Source: JAGLON01 sp041394985 (lineage in GTDB: Bacteria > Zixibacteria > MSB-5A5 > GN15 > JAAZOE01). Taken from it: DNA of 64,000 nucleotides. This document shows, piece by piece, positions 32,041-40,009 of the stretch (positions within the stretch are counted from its first letter, which is position 1; each line of letters opens with the position of its first letter). The DNA lies in assembly GCA_041394985.1 (NCBI GenBank), contig JAWLBI010000001.1:2790001-2854000 (forward strand). Reading direction: 5' to 3'. Made by a program: the position numbers and the translations under genes. The notes below the pieces were generated by a model. It had not been told where the DNA came from and did no database searches. It was given only the letters and a program-made list of their open reading frames with translations.

Positions 32041-32496
32041 CTACTTGAGCATCGCCTTGAGCTCTTCGAGGAACTCCGTCGTGTCGGCGAATTTGCGATA
32101 GACCGAGGCAAACCGGATATAGGCGATTTCGTCGGTGGCTTTCAGTTTTTCCATGACCATCTCGCCGATGTACTTCGATGATACCTCGTTTTTCGACAGC
32201 TCCTGAACGGCGGTCTCGATTTCGTCGACCATCGCCTCGATCTTTTTCATACTAACGGGGCGTTTATTGCAGGCCAGTTTGATGCCATGCGTGATTTTAT
32301 GTTTGTCGAAGGCCTCGCGCGTACCGTCGGATTTGACGACCGACAGGGTGACGGCTTCGATGTATTCGTACGTCGTAAAGCGTTCGCTGCACTTCAGGCA
32401 TTCTCTGCGGCGGCGGACTGCGCGGCCGTCCTGCACGGGGCGGGAGTCGACAACTTTATTTTCTTCATGGCTGCAAAACGGGCATTTCATAGTCAA
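32041..32496 (-). CDS. nrdR: Transcriptional repressor NrdR
   Basis: A 151-residue repressor of ribonucleotide reductase genes. The N-terminal zinc ribbon has two Cys pairs (MKCPFCSHEENKVVDSRP and RRRECLKCSERFTTYE). The ATP-cone domain follows (VVKSDGTREAFDKHKITHGIKLACNKRPVS). The C-terminus has IAYIRFASVYRKFADTTEF, diagnostic of NrdR. Length is standard. No ribonucleotide reductase gene lies in the window. It follows the SAM hydrolase gene by 57 nt. Confidence 0.98.
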   Translation of the reverse strand: MTMKCPFCSHEENKVVDSRPVQDGRAVRRRRECLKCSERFTTYEYIEAVTLSVVKSDGTREAFDKHKITHGIKLACNKRPVSMKKIEAMVDEIETAVQELSKNEVSSKYIGEMVMEKLKATDEIAYIRFASVYRKFADTTEFLEELKAMLK

Positions 32497-32553
32497 TGAC
32501 GCCTTGTTCTATAATTATATTCGACGGCATATATAGTACGGGAAATGCGGCCG

Positions 32554-33324
32554 TCACGCAACCTGAATCTGGCTGTCGGCCGGGTGTGTTATATAGAAAA
32601 AGTCGCGAGCCGATCCGTCGCGGACGGCGATCTCCAGGTTTCCGCCCGAACCGATATACGCCAGCGGCTGCCCCTGGGCGACACTGGAGAATGTCTCCTT
32701 CAGCGTGCCGATTTCACGATCATTGAGCGAGATAATCCGGTCTTCGCCGATAAGATGCCCCTCGATATTGGAAATCAGATTGCCGAAGCGGTCAATCCAG
32801 ATGATGCGGCCGGTTATTCTGCCGTCTGAAATAACGGGATCAATCCCTGTGAGGCGAATGAAATTATCGACTTTGGCACCCAGACAGGCGGGGTCGACGC
32901 CGAGGCTCAGATATGCGGCCGCCGGAGCCATGATATCGCGTCCGTGGAAGCTCTTGGAAATAGCCCCTAACATATACTCGGGATTCGTCACGGTATGAAT
33001 CGAATCTATGTCTTCGTCGGGGATAAAGGAAAACAATCCATTGTCGGGACCGACAAAAAGATATTGCGATGTCTTAATGGCGATTATGTTGCGATCACTC
33101 CCGACACCGGGATCGACAACCGCCAGATGCACTGTCCCCTGCGGGAAATACCGGGCATGCGTCTTCAACATATAATTACCGCCGACAAAATCGCCGGGAG
33201 GAACGTGATTCGAGATCGTTACGATGCGAACGGCGGGATGAATCCCTGCGATGATTCCTTCCATGACACCGGCATAGCCGTCGGCGTTTCCGAAATCGGT
33301 CGTTATGGTGATTATAGATGCCAA
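32554..33324 (-). CDS. SAM hydrolase (SAM hydroxide adenosyltransferase, DUF62 family)
   Basis: A 256-residue enzyme of the family that hydrolyses S-adenosylmethionine to adenosine and methionine. The N-terminus has ITITTDFGNADGYAGVMEGII with the conserved TDFG. The substrate loop has VHLAVVDPGVGSDRNII with catalytic Asp and Arg, and VGPDNGLFSF. A second domain starts near 165 (GRIIWIDRFGNLISNI). Its start overlaps the preceding PPC-domain gene by 13 nt, so translation is coupled. The physiological role of this family is still debated. Confidence 0.94.
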   Translation of the reverse strand: MASIITITTDFGNADGYAGVMEGIIAGIHPAVRIVTISNHVPPGDFVGGNYMLKTHARYFPQGTVHLAVVDPGVGSDRNIIAIKTSQYLFVGPDNGLFSFIPDEDIDSIHTVTNPEYMLGAISKSFHGRDIMAPAAAYLSLGVDPACLGAKVDNFIRLTGIDPVISDGRITGRIIWIDRFGNLISNIEGHLIGEDRIISLNDREIGTLKETFSSVAQGQPLAYIGSGGNLEIAVRDGSARDFFYITHPADSQIQVA

Positions 33325-33731
33325 AAGTTAAACCCGAAATCCTTGTCCGGTTTGCGCTCGATTGTACAATCGAATGTCTTGATGTACAGCTCCAGTGTCA
33401 CGGCGACGGATGCCTTGAACAGGTGTCCGCCGAACAATTGATGATGTTCGTCGGCAATGGCGACGTGCAGATGCACGAACGGCTTATTGTCGAGTCGTGA
33501 AATATTGCCGTTCAGTGAAATCACTTCATATGTATTATCAAAGACATGCCGGATGTATTGTTTTTGAGGAACATCGAAGTAGCCGATTTCGATATTGTGG
33601 ATTGCTCCGATGCCCTGAATGATGCCGGAGGAAATATCGCTCTCAATAATAAAGGAGGTCAAAGTAGATATGACCTCCTCATTTCTATCAAGTCTGACTA
33701 AATAGCCGTCGGCTACGTTTCGCGAAATCAT
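33312..33731 (-). CDS. PPC (DUF296) domain protein
   Basis: A 139-residue single-domain protein. The PPC fold is recognised by DGYLVRLDRNEEVISTLTSFI, then SGIIQGIGAIHNIEIGYFD and the conserved histidines in KPFVHLHVAIADEHHQLFGGHLF, which form the metal site in the trimer. In plants this domain is joined to AT-hooks; the bacterial single-domain form has no settled role. It overlaps the SAM hydrolase start by 13 nt and follows cutA by 12 nt, so it is in the ilvE-led operon. Confidence 0.92.
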   Translation of the reverse strand: MISRNVADGYLVRLDRNEEVISTLTSFIIESDISSGIIQGIGAIHNIEIGYFDVPQKQYIRHVFDNTYEVISLNGNISRLDNKPFVHLHVAIADEHHQLFGGHLFKASVAVTLELYIKTFDCTIERKPDKDFGFNFWHL

Positions 33732-33743
33732 AACCTGCCGTTA

Positions 33744-34139
33744 TTATTTTTCCTCTTCTTCCTCGTCTTCGTCTTCCTCTTCGTCGAGATCATAATCTTC
33801 GTCGTCGAGTTCGAGGTCGTCGACATCCATTTCCTTACCGGAGAGCCAGTCGAGATAGTCCGGATTACCATCGTCGATATCGATGGTCAGAATTTCCGGC
33901 ACTTCATAGGGATGAATCTCGCGCACGCGTTCGATCAACTCTTCGGTTTTTTCCGTCGTTGTCTTGGCGATCAGCAGCGATTCATGCGCCCGCTCGACCT
34001 GGCCTTCCCATTTGTAAATAGACAGAAGCTGGTCGATGATGTTTACGCAAACCGCCAGGTCTTCCTGAACCAGCGAGATTGCAATTTGCTCGGCCACCTC
34101 GGCAGGCGCCGTTATAAAGCTCATACGATGTTCGCTCAT
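33744..34139 (-). CDS. cutA: CutA1-type divalent-cation tolerance protein with acidic tail
   Basis: A 131-residue protein whose first 105 residues are the CutA trimer domain (FITAPAEVAEQIAISLVQEDLAVCVNIIDQLLSIYKWEGQVERAHESLLIAKTT, then IHPYEVPEILTIDIDDGNPDYLDWL). The last 28 residues (from about DVDDLE) are almost wholly Asp and Glu, absent from typical 100-112-residue CutA. The tail might bind metal cations. The function of CutA itself is unsettled. The ATG overlaps the stop of the upstream thiamine-binding-type gene (ATGA). Confidence 0.93.
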   Translation of the reverse strand: MSEHRMSFITAPAEVAEQIAISLVQEDLAVCVNIIDQLLSIYKWEGQVERAHESLLIAKTTTEKTEELIERVREIHPYEVPEILTIDIDDGNPDYLDWLSGKEMDVDDLELDDEDYDLDEEEDEDEEEEEK

Positions 34140-34441
34140 TTCCGTAACTTTCTATTTAAAATATTCTCAACAGATTCCACTTTTCCCTTCAGGCGCTGCG
34201 TCGCGTCGGCTCTATCATCGATAGTGATCGACAGATACACACGCCCGAATGATTCACGCATGGCGTCGCGACACTTCTTAATCAACGCCATGACACTATC
34301 CCAATCTCCTTCCACGATTGTCGACATCGCGGTGAACTGATAAGAAAGGCCCGAATTGTCTATAATGTCAAGAATTTTCGCAACATCTTTTGATAAAGAT
34401 TCCGCCGAACCGACCGGAAATACGGAAAACTGCGCTAACAT
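34136..34441 (-). CDS. MTH1187/YqgV-family thiamine-binding-type protein
   Basis: A 101-residue protein with the ferredoxin-like fold of the MTH1187 family. It shows AQFSVFPVGSAESLSKDVAKILDIIDNSGLSYQFTAMSTIVEGDWDSVMALIKKC and then VYLSITIDDRADATQRLKGKVESV. Members bind thiamine or other small molecules; the ligand here is not visible. It overlaps cutA by 4 nt and follows glyA by 53 nt. Length is standard for the family. Confidence 0.92.
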   Translation of the reverse strand: MLAQFSVFPVGSAESLSKDVAKILDIIDNSGLSYQFTAMSTIVEGDWDSVMALIKKCRDAMRESFGRVYLSITIDDRADATQRLKGKVESVENILNRKLRK

Positions 34442-34494
34442 GTTGTACTCCTGTTCACTTCCTGTTTACCTTTATACGCAGAAATCCCTGATAT

Positions 34495-35760
34495 TTAGCC
34501 CTGTCGCTCCACATAAAGCGGGAATTTTTCACACAGACTGCGGACATCCTCTCCTATTTTGGCATATGCCTCTTTATCACCCAGATTCTCGATAACGCGG
34601 GCGATAAAACCGGCGATTTCCCTCATTTCGGGTTCTTTCATGCCGCGCGTTGTCACGGCCGGCGTACCGAGACGAACGCCCGATGTTACAAACGGCTTGG
34701 CCGGGTCGAACGGTACGGTATTTTTATTGGCCGTAATATTGGCCTGATCCAGCGCCTTTTCGACCATCTTGCCGGTCACTGCCTTGCCGTCACTTCTCGT
34801 CTGATCAATGAAATTCATCAGCATGAGGTGGGTATCAGTACCGTCGGCTACGAGTCGTATGCCGTGATCCTTGAGCCCCTGCGCCAGCGCCGCGGCATTG
34901 GCCACGATTTGCTTCTGATATACCTTGAAGTCGTCGCTCAGCGCCTCCTTGAAGGCGACGGCCTTGGCTGCGATGACATGCATGAGAGGTCCGCCCTGAA
35001 TGCCTGGCATAACCGTTTTGTCCAGTTCTTCGGCGTACTTCTCTTTGCACAATACCATGCCGCCACGCGGTCCGCGCAGCGTTTTGTGCGTTGTCGTTGT
35101 GACAAAATCGGCAAACGGTACCGGTGACGGATGCAAACCGGCCACGATCAATCCCGCGATATGGGCAATATCGACCATCAGGTAAGCGCCGACGGCATCG
35201 GCGGCCTCGCGGAATTTGGCGAAATCGAGCGTTCGCGGGTAGGCCGAGGCCCCGGCCACGATCATTTTCGGTTTGACCTCTTTGACCTGCGCAATGAGCT
35301 TATCGTAATTGATGACCTCGGTCTCTTTATCCACCTGATATGGGACTATGTTGTAGAGTCGACCGGTAAAGTTTATGGGATGACCGTGGGTTAAATGTCC
35401 GCCGTGGGCCAGATCCAGCCCCATGACGGTATCTCCCGGCTGTAAAACCGTGAAATAGACGGCCATATTGGCCTGTGAACCGGAATGCGGCTGCACATTG
35501 GCGTGTTCCGCTCCGAATAGCTGTTTGGCCCGGTCGCGAGCCAGATTTTCAGCCATATCGACATATTCACAACCGCCGTAATACCGCTTACCCGGATACC
35601 CCTCGGCGTACTTGTTCGTCATGACGCCGCCGGCGGCCTCAAGCACCGCCTCGGAGACGAAGTTCTCGCTGGCGATAAGCTCGATTTTGTACGCCTGGCG
35701 CTTGGCTTCGGAGATCAGCGCCTCGTACAGTTCAGGGTCAACTTGTTTGATATATGACAC
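34495..35760 (-). CDS. glyA: Serine hydroxymethyltransferase GlyA
   Basis: A 421-residue PLP enzyme converting serine and tetrahydrofolate to glycine and methylene-THF. Diagnostic segments are ELIASENFVSEAVLEAAGGVMTNKYAEGYPGKRYYGG, then DLAHGGHLTHGHP, then the PLP lysine motif VTTTTHKTLRGPRGGMVL, and VRLGTPAVTTRGM near the end. Length is normal. It lies 16 nt after rpiB in the ilvE-led operon. It supplies C1 units and glycine for the cell. Confidence 0.99.
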   Translation of the reverse strand: MSYIKQVDPELYEALISEAKRQAYKIELIASENFVSEAVLEAAGGVMTNKYAEGYPGKRYYGGCEYVDMAENLARDRAKQLFGAEHANVQPHSGSQANMAVYFTVLQPGDTVMGLDLAHGGHLTHGHPINFTGRLYNIVPYQVDKETEVINYDKLIAQVKEVKPKMIVAGASAYPRTLDFAKFREAADAVGAYLMVDIAHIAGLIVAGLHPSPVPFADFVTTTTHKTLRGPRGGMVLCKEKYAEELDKTVMPGIQGGPLMHVIAAKAVAFKEALSDDFKVYQKQIVANAAALAQGLKDHGIRLVADGTDTHLMLMNFIDQTRSDGKAVTGKMVEKALDQANITANKNTVPFDPAKPFVTSGVRLGTPAVTTRGMKEPEMREIAGFIARVIENLGDKEAYAKIGEDVRSLCEKFPLYVERQG

Positions 35761-35776
35761 AGTATTTGTCTCCAGA

Positions 35777-36220
35777 TTATTCCGTCATTCCCGAATGCGG
35801 GATTTTTGCCAGGCGGCGCGTATGCCGACCGCCTTCGAATTTCGTTTCAAGCCATGCTTTAAGGATGTCGCCCAACTCACTCGCATCGACATACTTGGAT
35901 GCGAGCGTCAAGACGTTCGAGTTATTGTGGGCTCGCGCCAGCATGGCCATTTCGGTATTAAGTGCTATCGTCGCACGGACGCCGTCGACTTTGTTTGTCG
36001 TAATCGTTACGCCGTTGCCGGTCCAGCAGACCGCGACACCGCGATCGACTATCCCGGTAGAGACAGCCTCGCCGACCTTGAGTGCGAAGTCGGAGTAATC
36101 AACCGATTCGGTCGAATATGTTCCGAAATCCGTTACGGTGTGTCCCCATGATTCCAGCAAGGTTTTGACTTTCTCTTTCATCTCAAACCCTGCATGATCC
36201 GAGCCGATTGCTATTTTCAT
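35777..36220 (-). CDS. rpiB: Ribose-5-phosphate isomerase B
   Basis: A 147-residue isomerase of ribose-5-phosphate and ribulose-5-phosphate. The N-terminus MKIAIGSDHAGFEMKEKVKTLLESWGHTVTDFGTYS and ARAHNNSNVLTLASKYV are family hallmarks. The catalytic cysteine lies in GVAVCWTGNGVTITTNKVDGVRA. Many relatives have CGTGIG there, so this is a CWTGNG variant with the Cys retained. It lies 4 nt after ilvE and 16 nt before glyA. An rpiB-glyA pairing is common in bacteria. Confidence 0.96.
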   Translation of the reverse strand: MKIAIGSDHAGFEMKEKVKTLLESWGHTVTDFGTYSTESVDYSDFALKVGEAVSTGIVDRGVAVCWTGNGVTITTNKVDGVRATIALNTEMAMLARAHNNSNVLTLASKYVDASELGDILKAWLETKFEGGRHTRRLAKIPHSGMTE

Positions 36221-36224
36221 GGGA

Positions 36225-37172
36225 CTACTTCGCTCCTACCGACAGGTTTTGTGGCACCATCGTGAGCCAGCCGTATTTATCTTCGACGCGCCCCTCGACG
36301 ATATCAAAGAAGGCTTTTTGCAGGGCTTTCGTCATTTCGCCGCATTTGCCGGCGCCGATCGTAATATCATCTATGCGAGAAATCGGCGACACCTCGGCGG
36401 CCGAACCGGTGAAAAAGACTTCATCGGCCATATACAGCATTTCGCGTGGGATCGTCTGCTCTTTCACATCGATTCCCATATCCCTGGCCAGCGTCATAAT
36501 CGTATCGCGAGTAATCCCAGGCAGAACCGAATCACCAAACGGCGGCGTCAGCAGTTTTCCTTTATACACCATAAAGATATTCTCGCCGGATCCCTCGGAG
36601 ACATGGCCGTTGACATCGAGGGCGATGCCTTCGACATAGCCGCGCATGAGCGCTTCCTGTTTGATAAGCTGTGAGTTCATGTAATTGGCGCCCGATTTCG
36701 CCATCATCGGGAAGGTATTCGGCGCGGGGCGAGTCCAGGATGACACGCAGACGGAAACACCTTTTTCCATCGCATCTTCCCCGAGGTATTTTCCCCACGG
36801 CCAGGCGGCGATACAGACATCGACCGGGCAACTGCGCGGGTCAACGCCCAGATTTTCATATCCGCGATAGACGACGGGCCGGATATAGCAAGCCTCAAGT
36901 TTATTGATGGCAATTAATTCCAGGCGCGCCTGCGATATTTCCTCTTTCGAAAACGGAATTTTCATACGATAAATTTTGGCGGAATTAAAGAGTCGGTCAT
37001 TGTGATCCTCGACTCGAAAACAGGCCGGACCAGATGGAGTCTTGTAGCAGCGCTCGCCCTCGAAAATGGATGAACCGTAATGAACGACGTGCGAAAGAAC
37101 ATGGATTTTCGCATCGTCCCAGTTAATAAATTCGCCGTTCATCCATATTTTTTCTACTTTATTAAAAGCCAT
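36225..37172 (-). CDS. ilvE: Branched-chain amino acid aminotransferase IlvE
   Basis: A 315-residue class IV PLP aminotransferase acting on Leu, Ile and Val. It shows WMNGEFINWDDAKIHVLSHVVHYGSSIFEGERCY, then the Arg/Tyr-containing CYIRPVVYRGY, then SGANYMNSQLIKQEALMRGYVEGIALDVNGHVSEGSGENIFMV and VLPGITRDTIMTLA. The catalytic Lys lies in MAKSGANYMNSQ. Length is standard. A good sigma-70-type promoter and a GGGAG ribosome-binding site precede it. It leads the operon that continues to rpiB and glyA. Confidence 0.97.
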   Translation of the reverse strand: MAFNKVEKIWMNGEFINWDDAKIHVLSHVVHYGSSIFEGERCYKTPSGPACFRVEDHNDRLFNSAKIYRMKIPFSKEEISQARLELIAINKLEACYIRPVVYRGYENLGVDPRSCPVDVCIAAWPWGKYLGEDAMEKGVSVCVSSWTRPAPNTFPMMAKSGANYMNSQLIKQEALMRGYVEGIALDVNGHVSEGSGENIFMVYKGKLLTPPFGDSVLPGITRDTIMTLARDMGIDVKEQTIPREMLYMADEVFFTGSAAEVSPISRIDDITIGAGKCGEMTKALQKAFFDIVEGRVEDKYGWLTMVPQNLSVGAK

Positions 37173-37210
37173 AATTAATCTCCCAGTTAGGACGGTTTTC
37201 TCCGTAAGCG

Positions 37211-37239
37211 ATTATAATATATGGGAAGTACGATAACAA
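37211..37239 (-). promoter_or_regulatory. Sigma-70-type promoter of the ilvE operon
   Basis: The minus strand shows TTGTTA, a 17-nt spacer and a perfect TATAAT. The predicted start is near 37204, giving a short leader before the ilvE ATG at 37172. No attenuator or T-box hairpin is evident in it. Confidence 0.75.
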
Positions 37240-37267
37240 GGGCAAAAACGAATAAGAACGATGAGAT

Positions 37268-37299
37268 ATAAAAAACCCCCGAATGATCGGGGGTTTTTT
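37268..37299. terminator. Bidirectional rho-independent terminator
   Basis: A 7-bp stem, CCCCCGA with TCGGGGG (37276-37282 and 37287-37293), has an ATGA loop and is flanked by an A-run on the left and a T-run on the right. It works on both strands in principle. On the minus strand it ends the M6 peptidase transcript just beyond its stop at 37304 and insulates ilvE. Confidence 0.9.
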
Positions 37300-37303
37300 A
37301 TGC

Positions 37304-39886
37304 TTATTCGCAGTTATTATACGGTGGCGGACCGAACTTGAAGATATATGAGATGAGGTACACGACATCTCCAAGATTCACCGAACAATCGCCGTTGGTT
37401 TCACCGGCCATAACCGGAACCGGAGGCGGACCGCCTTTGAAAATATAGTACACCAGGAATGCCGCATCGCCGATATTCACATCGCCGTCGCCATTGGCAT
37501 CACCGACGGTGTACACAGGACCACCTTCTCCGAAGAAATCGAGTACCCGATACAGAACGGAATCGCGCCGAGCGAACCGGAATTCATCCTGTCCGATAGC
37601 CTCGAATCCGAAACCGAAGAGAATCGATTTATAGTCGCCCGAATATGAGACGGCAGCGAGGTCGGTACTGGCCATATACGCCGCCTCGGCAGAGCCTCCG
37701 TTTATCGCCGTTAAGCGGTCGGGTTTCGTCTGATTGCCGGCGCCGCCATAGCTTTGAATCACCAATGAATCAAGGCCGCCCAGTACCGGTCCCGAGGCAT
37801 CGGGAAGGATAATCGGCATATAGGTATTCGACGTGTACCCTGCCTTGAGATAGTTATTTAAAAAGTCGGCATCGAGTGTCGATAATTGTTTGGCTATCCC
37901 CTGTCCGGTCAGGAACAGGTTGCCGCCGACATCAAGATACGATTTCAAAGCGGTAATATCGGCGGTCATCAGCGGATTATCCTGATAATCGCCGGTAAAC
38001 CAGATCACGGTTCCGTACTGGCGCAAATCCAGTCCGTCCGGGCTGCCGCTCGAGAATAGATCCCATTCATCGAACGGTTTGCGCTTCTCGTAGAACGATT
38101 CGGTATAAAATACTTCGAGGGTATCATTGTTATCATCATCGACGATCAGGATGTTCGTCGTGCCGATGTTCTGTTGAATCGGGATAACGACCGAATAATC
38201 ACCACCATCGGCGGTCACTTCCACGAAGAATGAATCGATTCGCGCGATATGTCCGCTTTGTATCTCGAATTCAATCGGTGCGGAAATATTATCGGCTGAT
38301 GCACCGGCAGGGATATCGCCCAGATACGATGTCGACTGCGTCATCGTTATGAGCGGGTCATCGATTGTCACATCGATCTGTGCGGCGAATGCCTCTTTCC
38401 ATTTGTTGTCGAATTCAAGAACCAGTTGGATGGTCTCACCTTCTTCGAAAATACCATCGGAGTCGCCATAGGCGGTATCGGTAAATTCATATCCGCTCAG
38501 TGATATATTCGGGCGCGACCAGACAATATCGATATTCGCGGTCATCACCGAATCGGCGTTGGAGATATTCCAGACGGCAACCTGTGTCGTATTACCGGAG
38601 TAATCCCTTGAGTTCGGAGTCGTCTCATCATCGAAATTATAGGCATGAGATGAACCCGGAAAGGGGTCTCCATTATCGCCGTTGTTGTTGTCGTACTGTA
38701 AATCGAATTTGCCGTCTGCTTGTTCAAGGAACACCAGCGGGTGCCACTCATTGTAATTCCCGCCGACCGAATTATCTATATGCCAGATGAGCAATCCCTC
38801 ACCCGGCAGGTAACTGTCATAGCCGGTCTTATATTTGTTTTCAATCAGGAAATACTGCGATGTCACCAGTCCGTTTTTCCAGACTCTATACGATGTATTG
38901 GATGAAGCCGAGGCCACGATTTCGACGTCAACGACATTCGAATCGACCAAATACGGCTCGCTCCAGCCGAGCTGATACTTACTCCAGGCGCAGAATGTAG
39001 CCGGAGTCTTGGAGCCATTATTGTAGCTGCCGCCGGACATGACCGCCCAGCGTCCGACACCGCTGGAAGAATAATCGGTGTCGTACAAATCCGGCAAACC
39101 GAGGACATGACCGAATTCATGGCAGAAGACGCCGATCGGAATAATACTGCCTGATGTCGGGCTTTCTTCCGGTTCTATCGAATAGGTGCTGATCCAGACG
39201 CCATCGTATTGTACCGCAGGGATGCTCCACTTGTGCGAGTGGATTTCACAGTCGTTGCCGGTTTCTTCATAGCCGGTACCGGCGTGAACGACAAATATAC
39301 CGTCAACCCATCCGTCACCATCGTTGTCATATTCTGAAAAATCTACATCCGCGTTGGCGAGTGCAATGGCTTCCTGTACCAATCCCTGTGCATTGTTCGG
39401 CAAGCTTCCCATACCATGCGAACCATCGCAATAATTGGTATAGTAGGAGGCATTTTGAGAGGCCGTGTACCACCCTGCAACGTCACCCTCCATCAGGAAT
39501 TCACCCATAGAGTTTTCGATATAAAACTCGCGCATCGAACCGGTCGTAATCACACCTTCAGAGAACAGCAGATTCTGAAAATCGGTTTGAGTGGCTGCTG
39601 TCAATCCGCTTGTGTACAGCTTATCCGGAAAATCAATTAGAATTACCAGCGTCTTGAGAGACGTGGCAGAGGCGAAGGAAGCTCTGGCGAACCCCTCTTT
39701 ATTTATCGTCGGGGCATCGACGCCGCGCGAGCGGGCATCGGCCATCGTTTCCAGATATTGCTCGTATCTGCCGTCTTCCTTGAGCTGCTGAATCACTTCT
39801 TCCGAAGGGGGTACGGCCAAAGCGACGACTGAAGTAAGCAGTACGACGAGTATCGTTACGAAGAGCGAAGTCTTCATTGCTTTCAT
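37304..39886 (-). CDS. Secreted M6-family metallopeptidase with dockerin-like tail (copy 1)
   Basis: An 860-residue exported protease. A Sec signal peptide (residues about 5-24) is followed by a propeptide-like helical region. The M6 (immune inhibitor A-like) catalytic domain has zinc motif HEFGH at 256-260 and Asp266 in VLGLPDLYD. After about residue 455 come a beta-sandwich domain (DGIFEEGETIQLVLEFDN) and an alpha/beta domain (ILIVDDDNNDTLEVFY... YGTVIWFTGDYQDNPL). The last 65 residues are two dockerin-like repeats (GDANGDGDVNIGDAAFLVYYIF and GETNGDCSVNLGDVVYLISYIF). It is paralogous to the gene at 40010-42601. It probably digests external proteins. Confidence 0.93.
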   Translation of the reverse strand: MKAMKTSLFVTILVVLLTSVVALAVPPSEEVIQQLKEDGRYEQYLETMADARSRGVDAPTINKEGFARASFASATSLKTLVILIDFPDKLYTSGLTAATQTDFQNLLFSEGVITTGSMREFYIENSMGEFLMEGDVAGWYTASQNASYYTNYCDGSHGMGSLPNNAQGLVQEAIALANADVDFSEYDNDGDGWVDGIFVVHAGTGYEETGNDCEIHSHKWSIPAVQYDGVWISTYSIEPEESPTSGSIIPIGVFCHEFGHVLGLPDLYDTDYSSSGVGRWAVMSGGSYNNGSKTPATFCAWSKYQLGWSEPYLVDSNVVDVEIVASASSNTSYRVWKNGLVTSQYFLIENKYKTGYDSYLPGEGLLIWHIDNSVGGNYNEWHPLVFLEQADGKFDLQYDNNNGDNGDPFPGSSHAYNFDDETTPNSRDYSGNTTQVAVWNISNADSVMTANIDIVWSRPNISLSGYEFTDTAYGDSDGIFEEGETIQLVLEFDNKWKEAFAAQIDVTIDDPLITMTQSTSYLGDIPAGASADNISAPIEFEIQSGHIARIDSFFVEVTADGGDYSVVIPIQQNIGTTNILIVDDDNNDTLEVFYTESFYEKRKPFDEWDLFSSGSPDGLDLRQYGTVIWFTGDYQDNPLMTADITALKSYLDVGGNLFLTGQGIAKQLSTLDADFLNNYLKAGYTSNTYMPIILPDASGPVLGGLDSLVIQSYGGAGNQTKPDRLTAINGGSAEAAYMASTDLAAVSYSGDYKSILFGFGFEAIGQDEFRFARRDSVLYRVLDFFGEGGPVYTVGDANGDGDVNIGDAAFLVYYIFKGGPPPVPVMAGETNGDCSVNLGDVVYLISYIFKFGPPPYNNCE

Positions 39887-39920
39887 GACTTCTCCTGGCT
39901 TTCAAAGCAGTTTTGCATTT

Positions 39921-39961
39921 GTTGACACTTTAAATATACTACCTTCCGTATACGTGTCAAC
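39921..39961 (-). promoter_or_regulatory. Sigma-70-type promoter of M6 peptidase copy 1, bracketed by an inverted repeat
   Basis: On the minus strand TTGACA (39955-39960) is 16 nt from TATATT (39933-39938). The -35 lies within the inverted repeat GTTGACAC/GTGTCAAC (39921-39928 with 39954-39961) whose other arm lies just beyond the -10. The predicted leader is about 40 nt. The symmetry may be an operator site. Confidence 0.6.
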
Positions 39962-40009
39962 GTCAATTCCAATACTCCGGTTCCCCAACCGGACAGATTC
40001 CCTCTTGTC

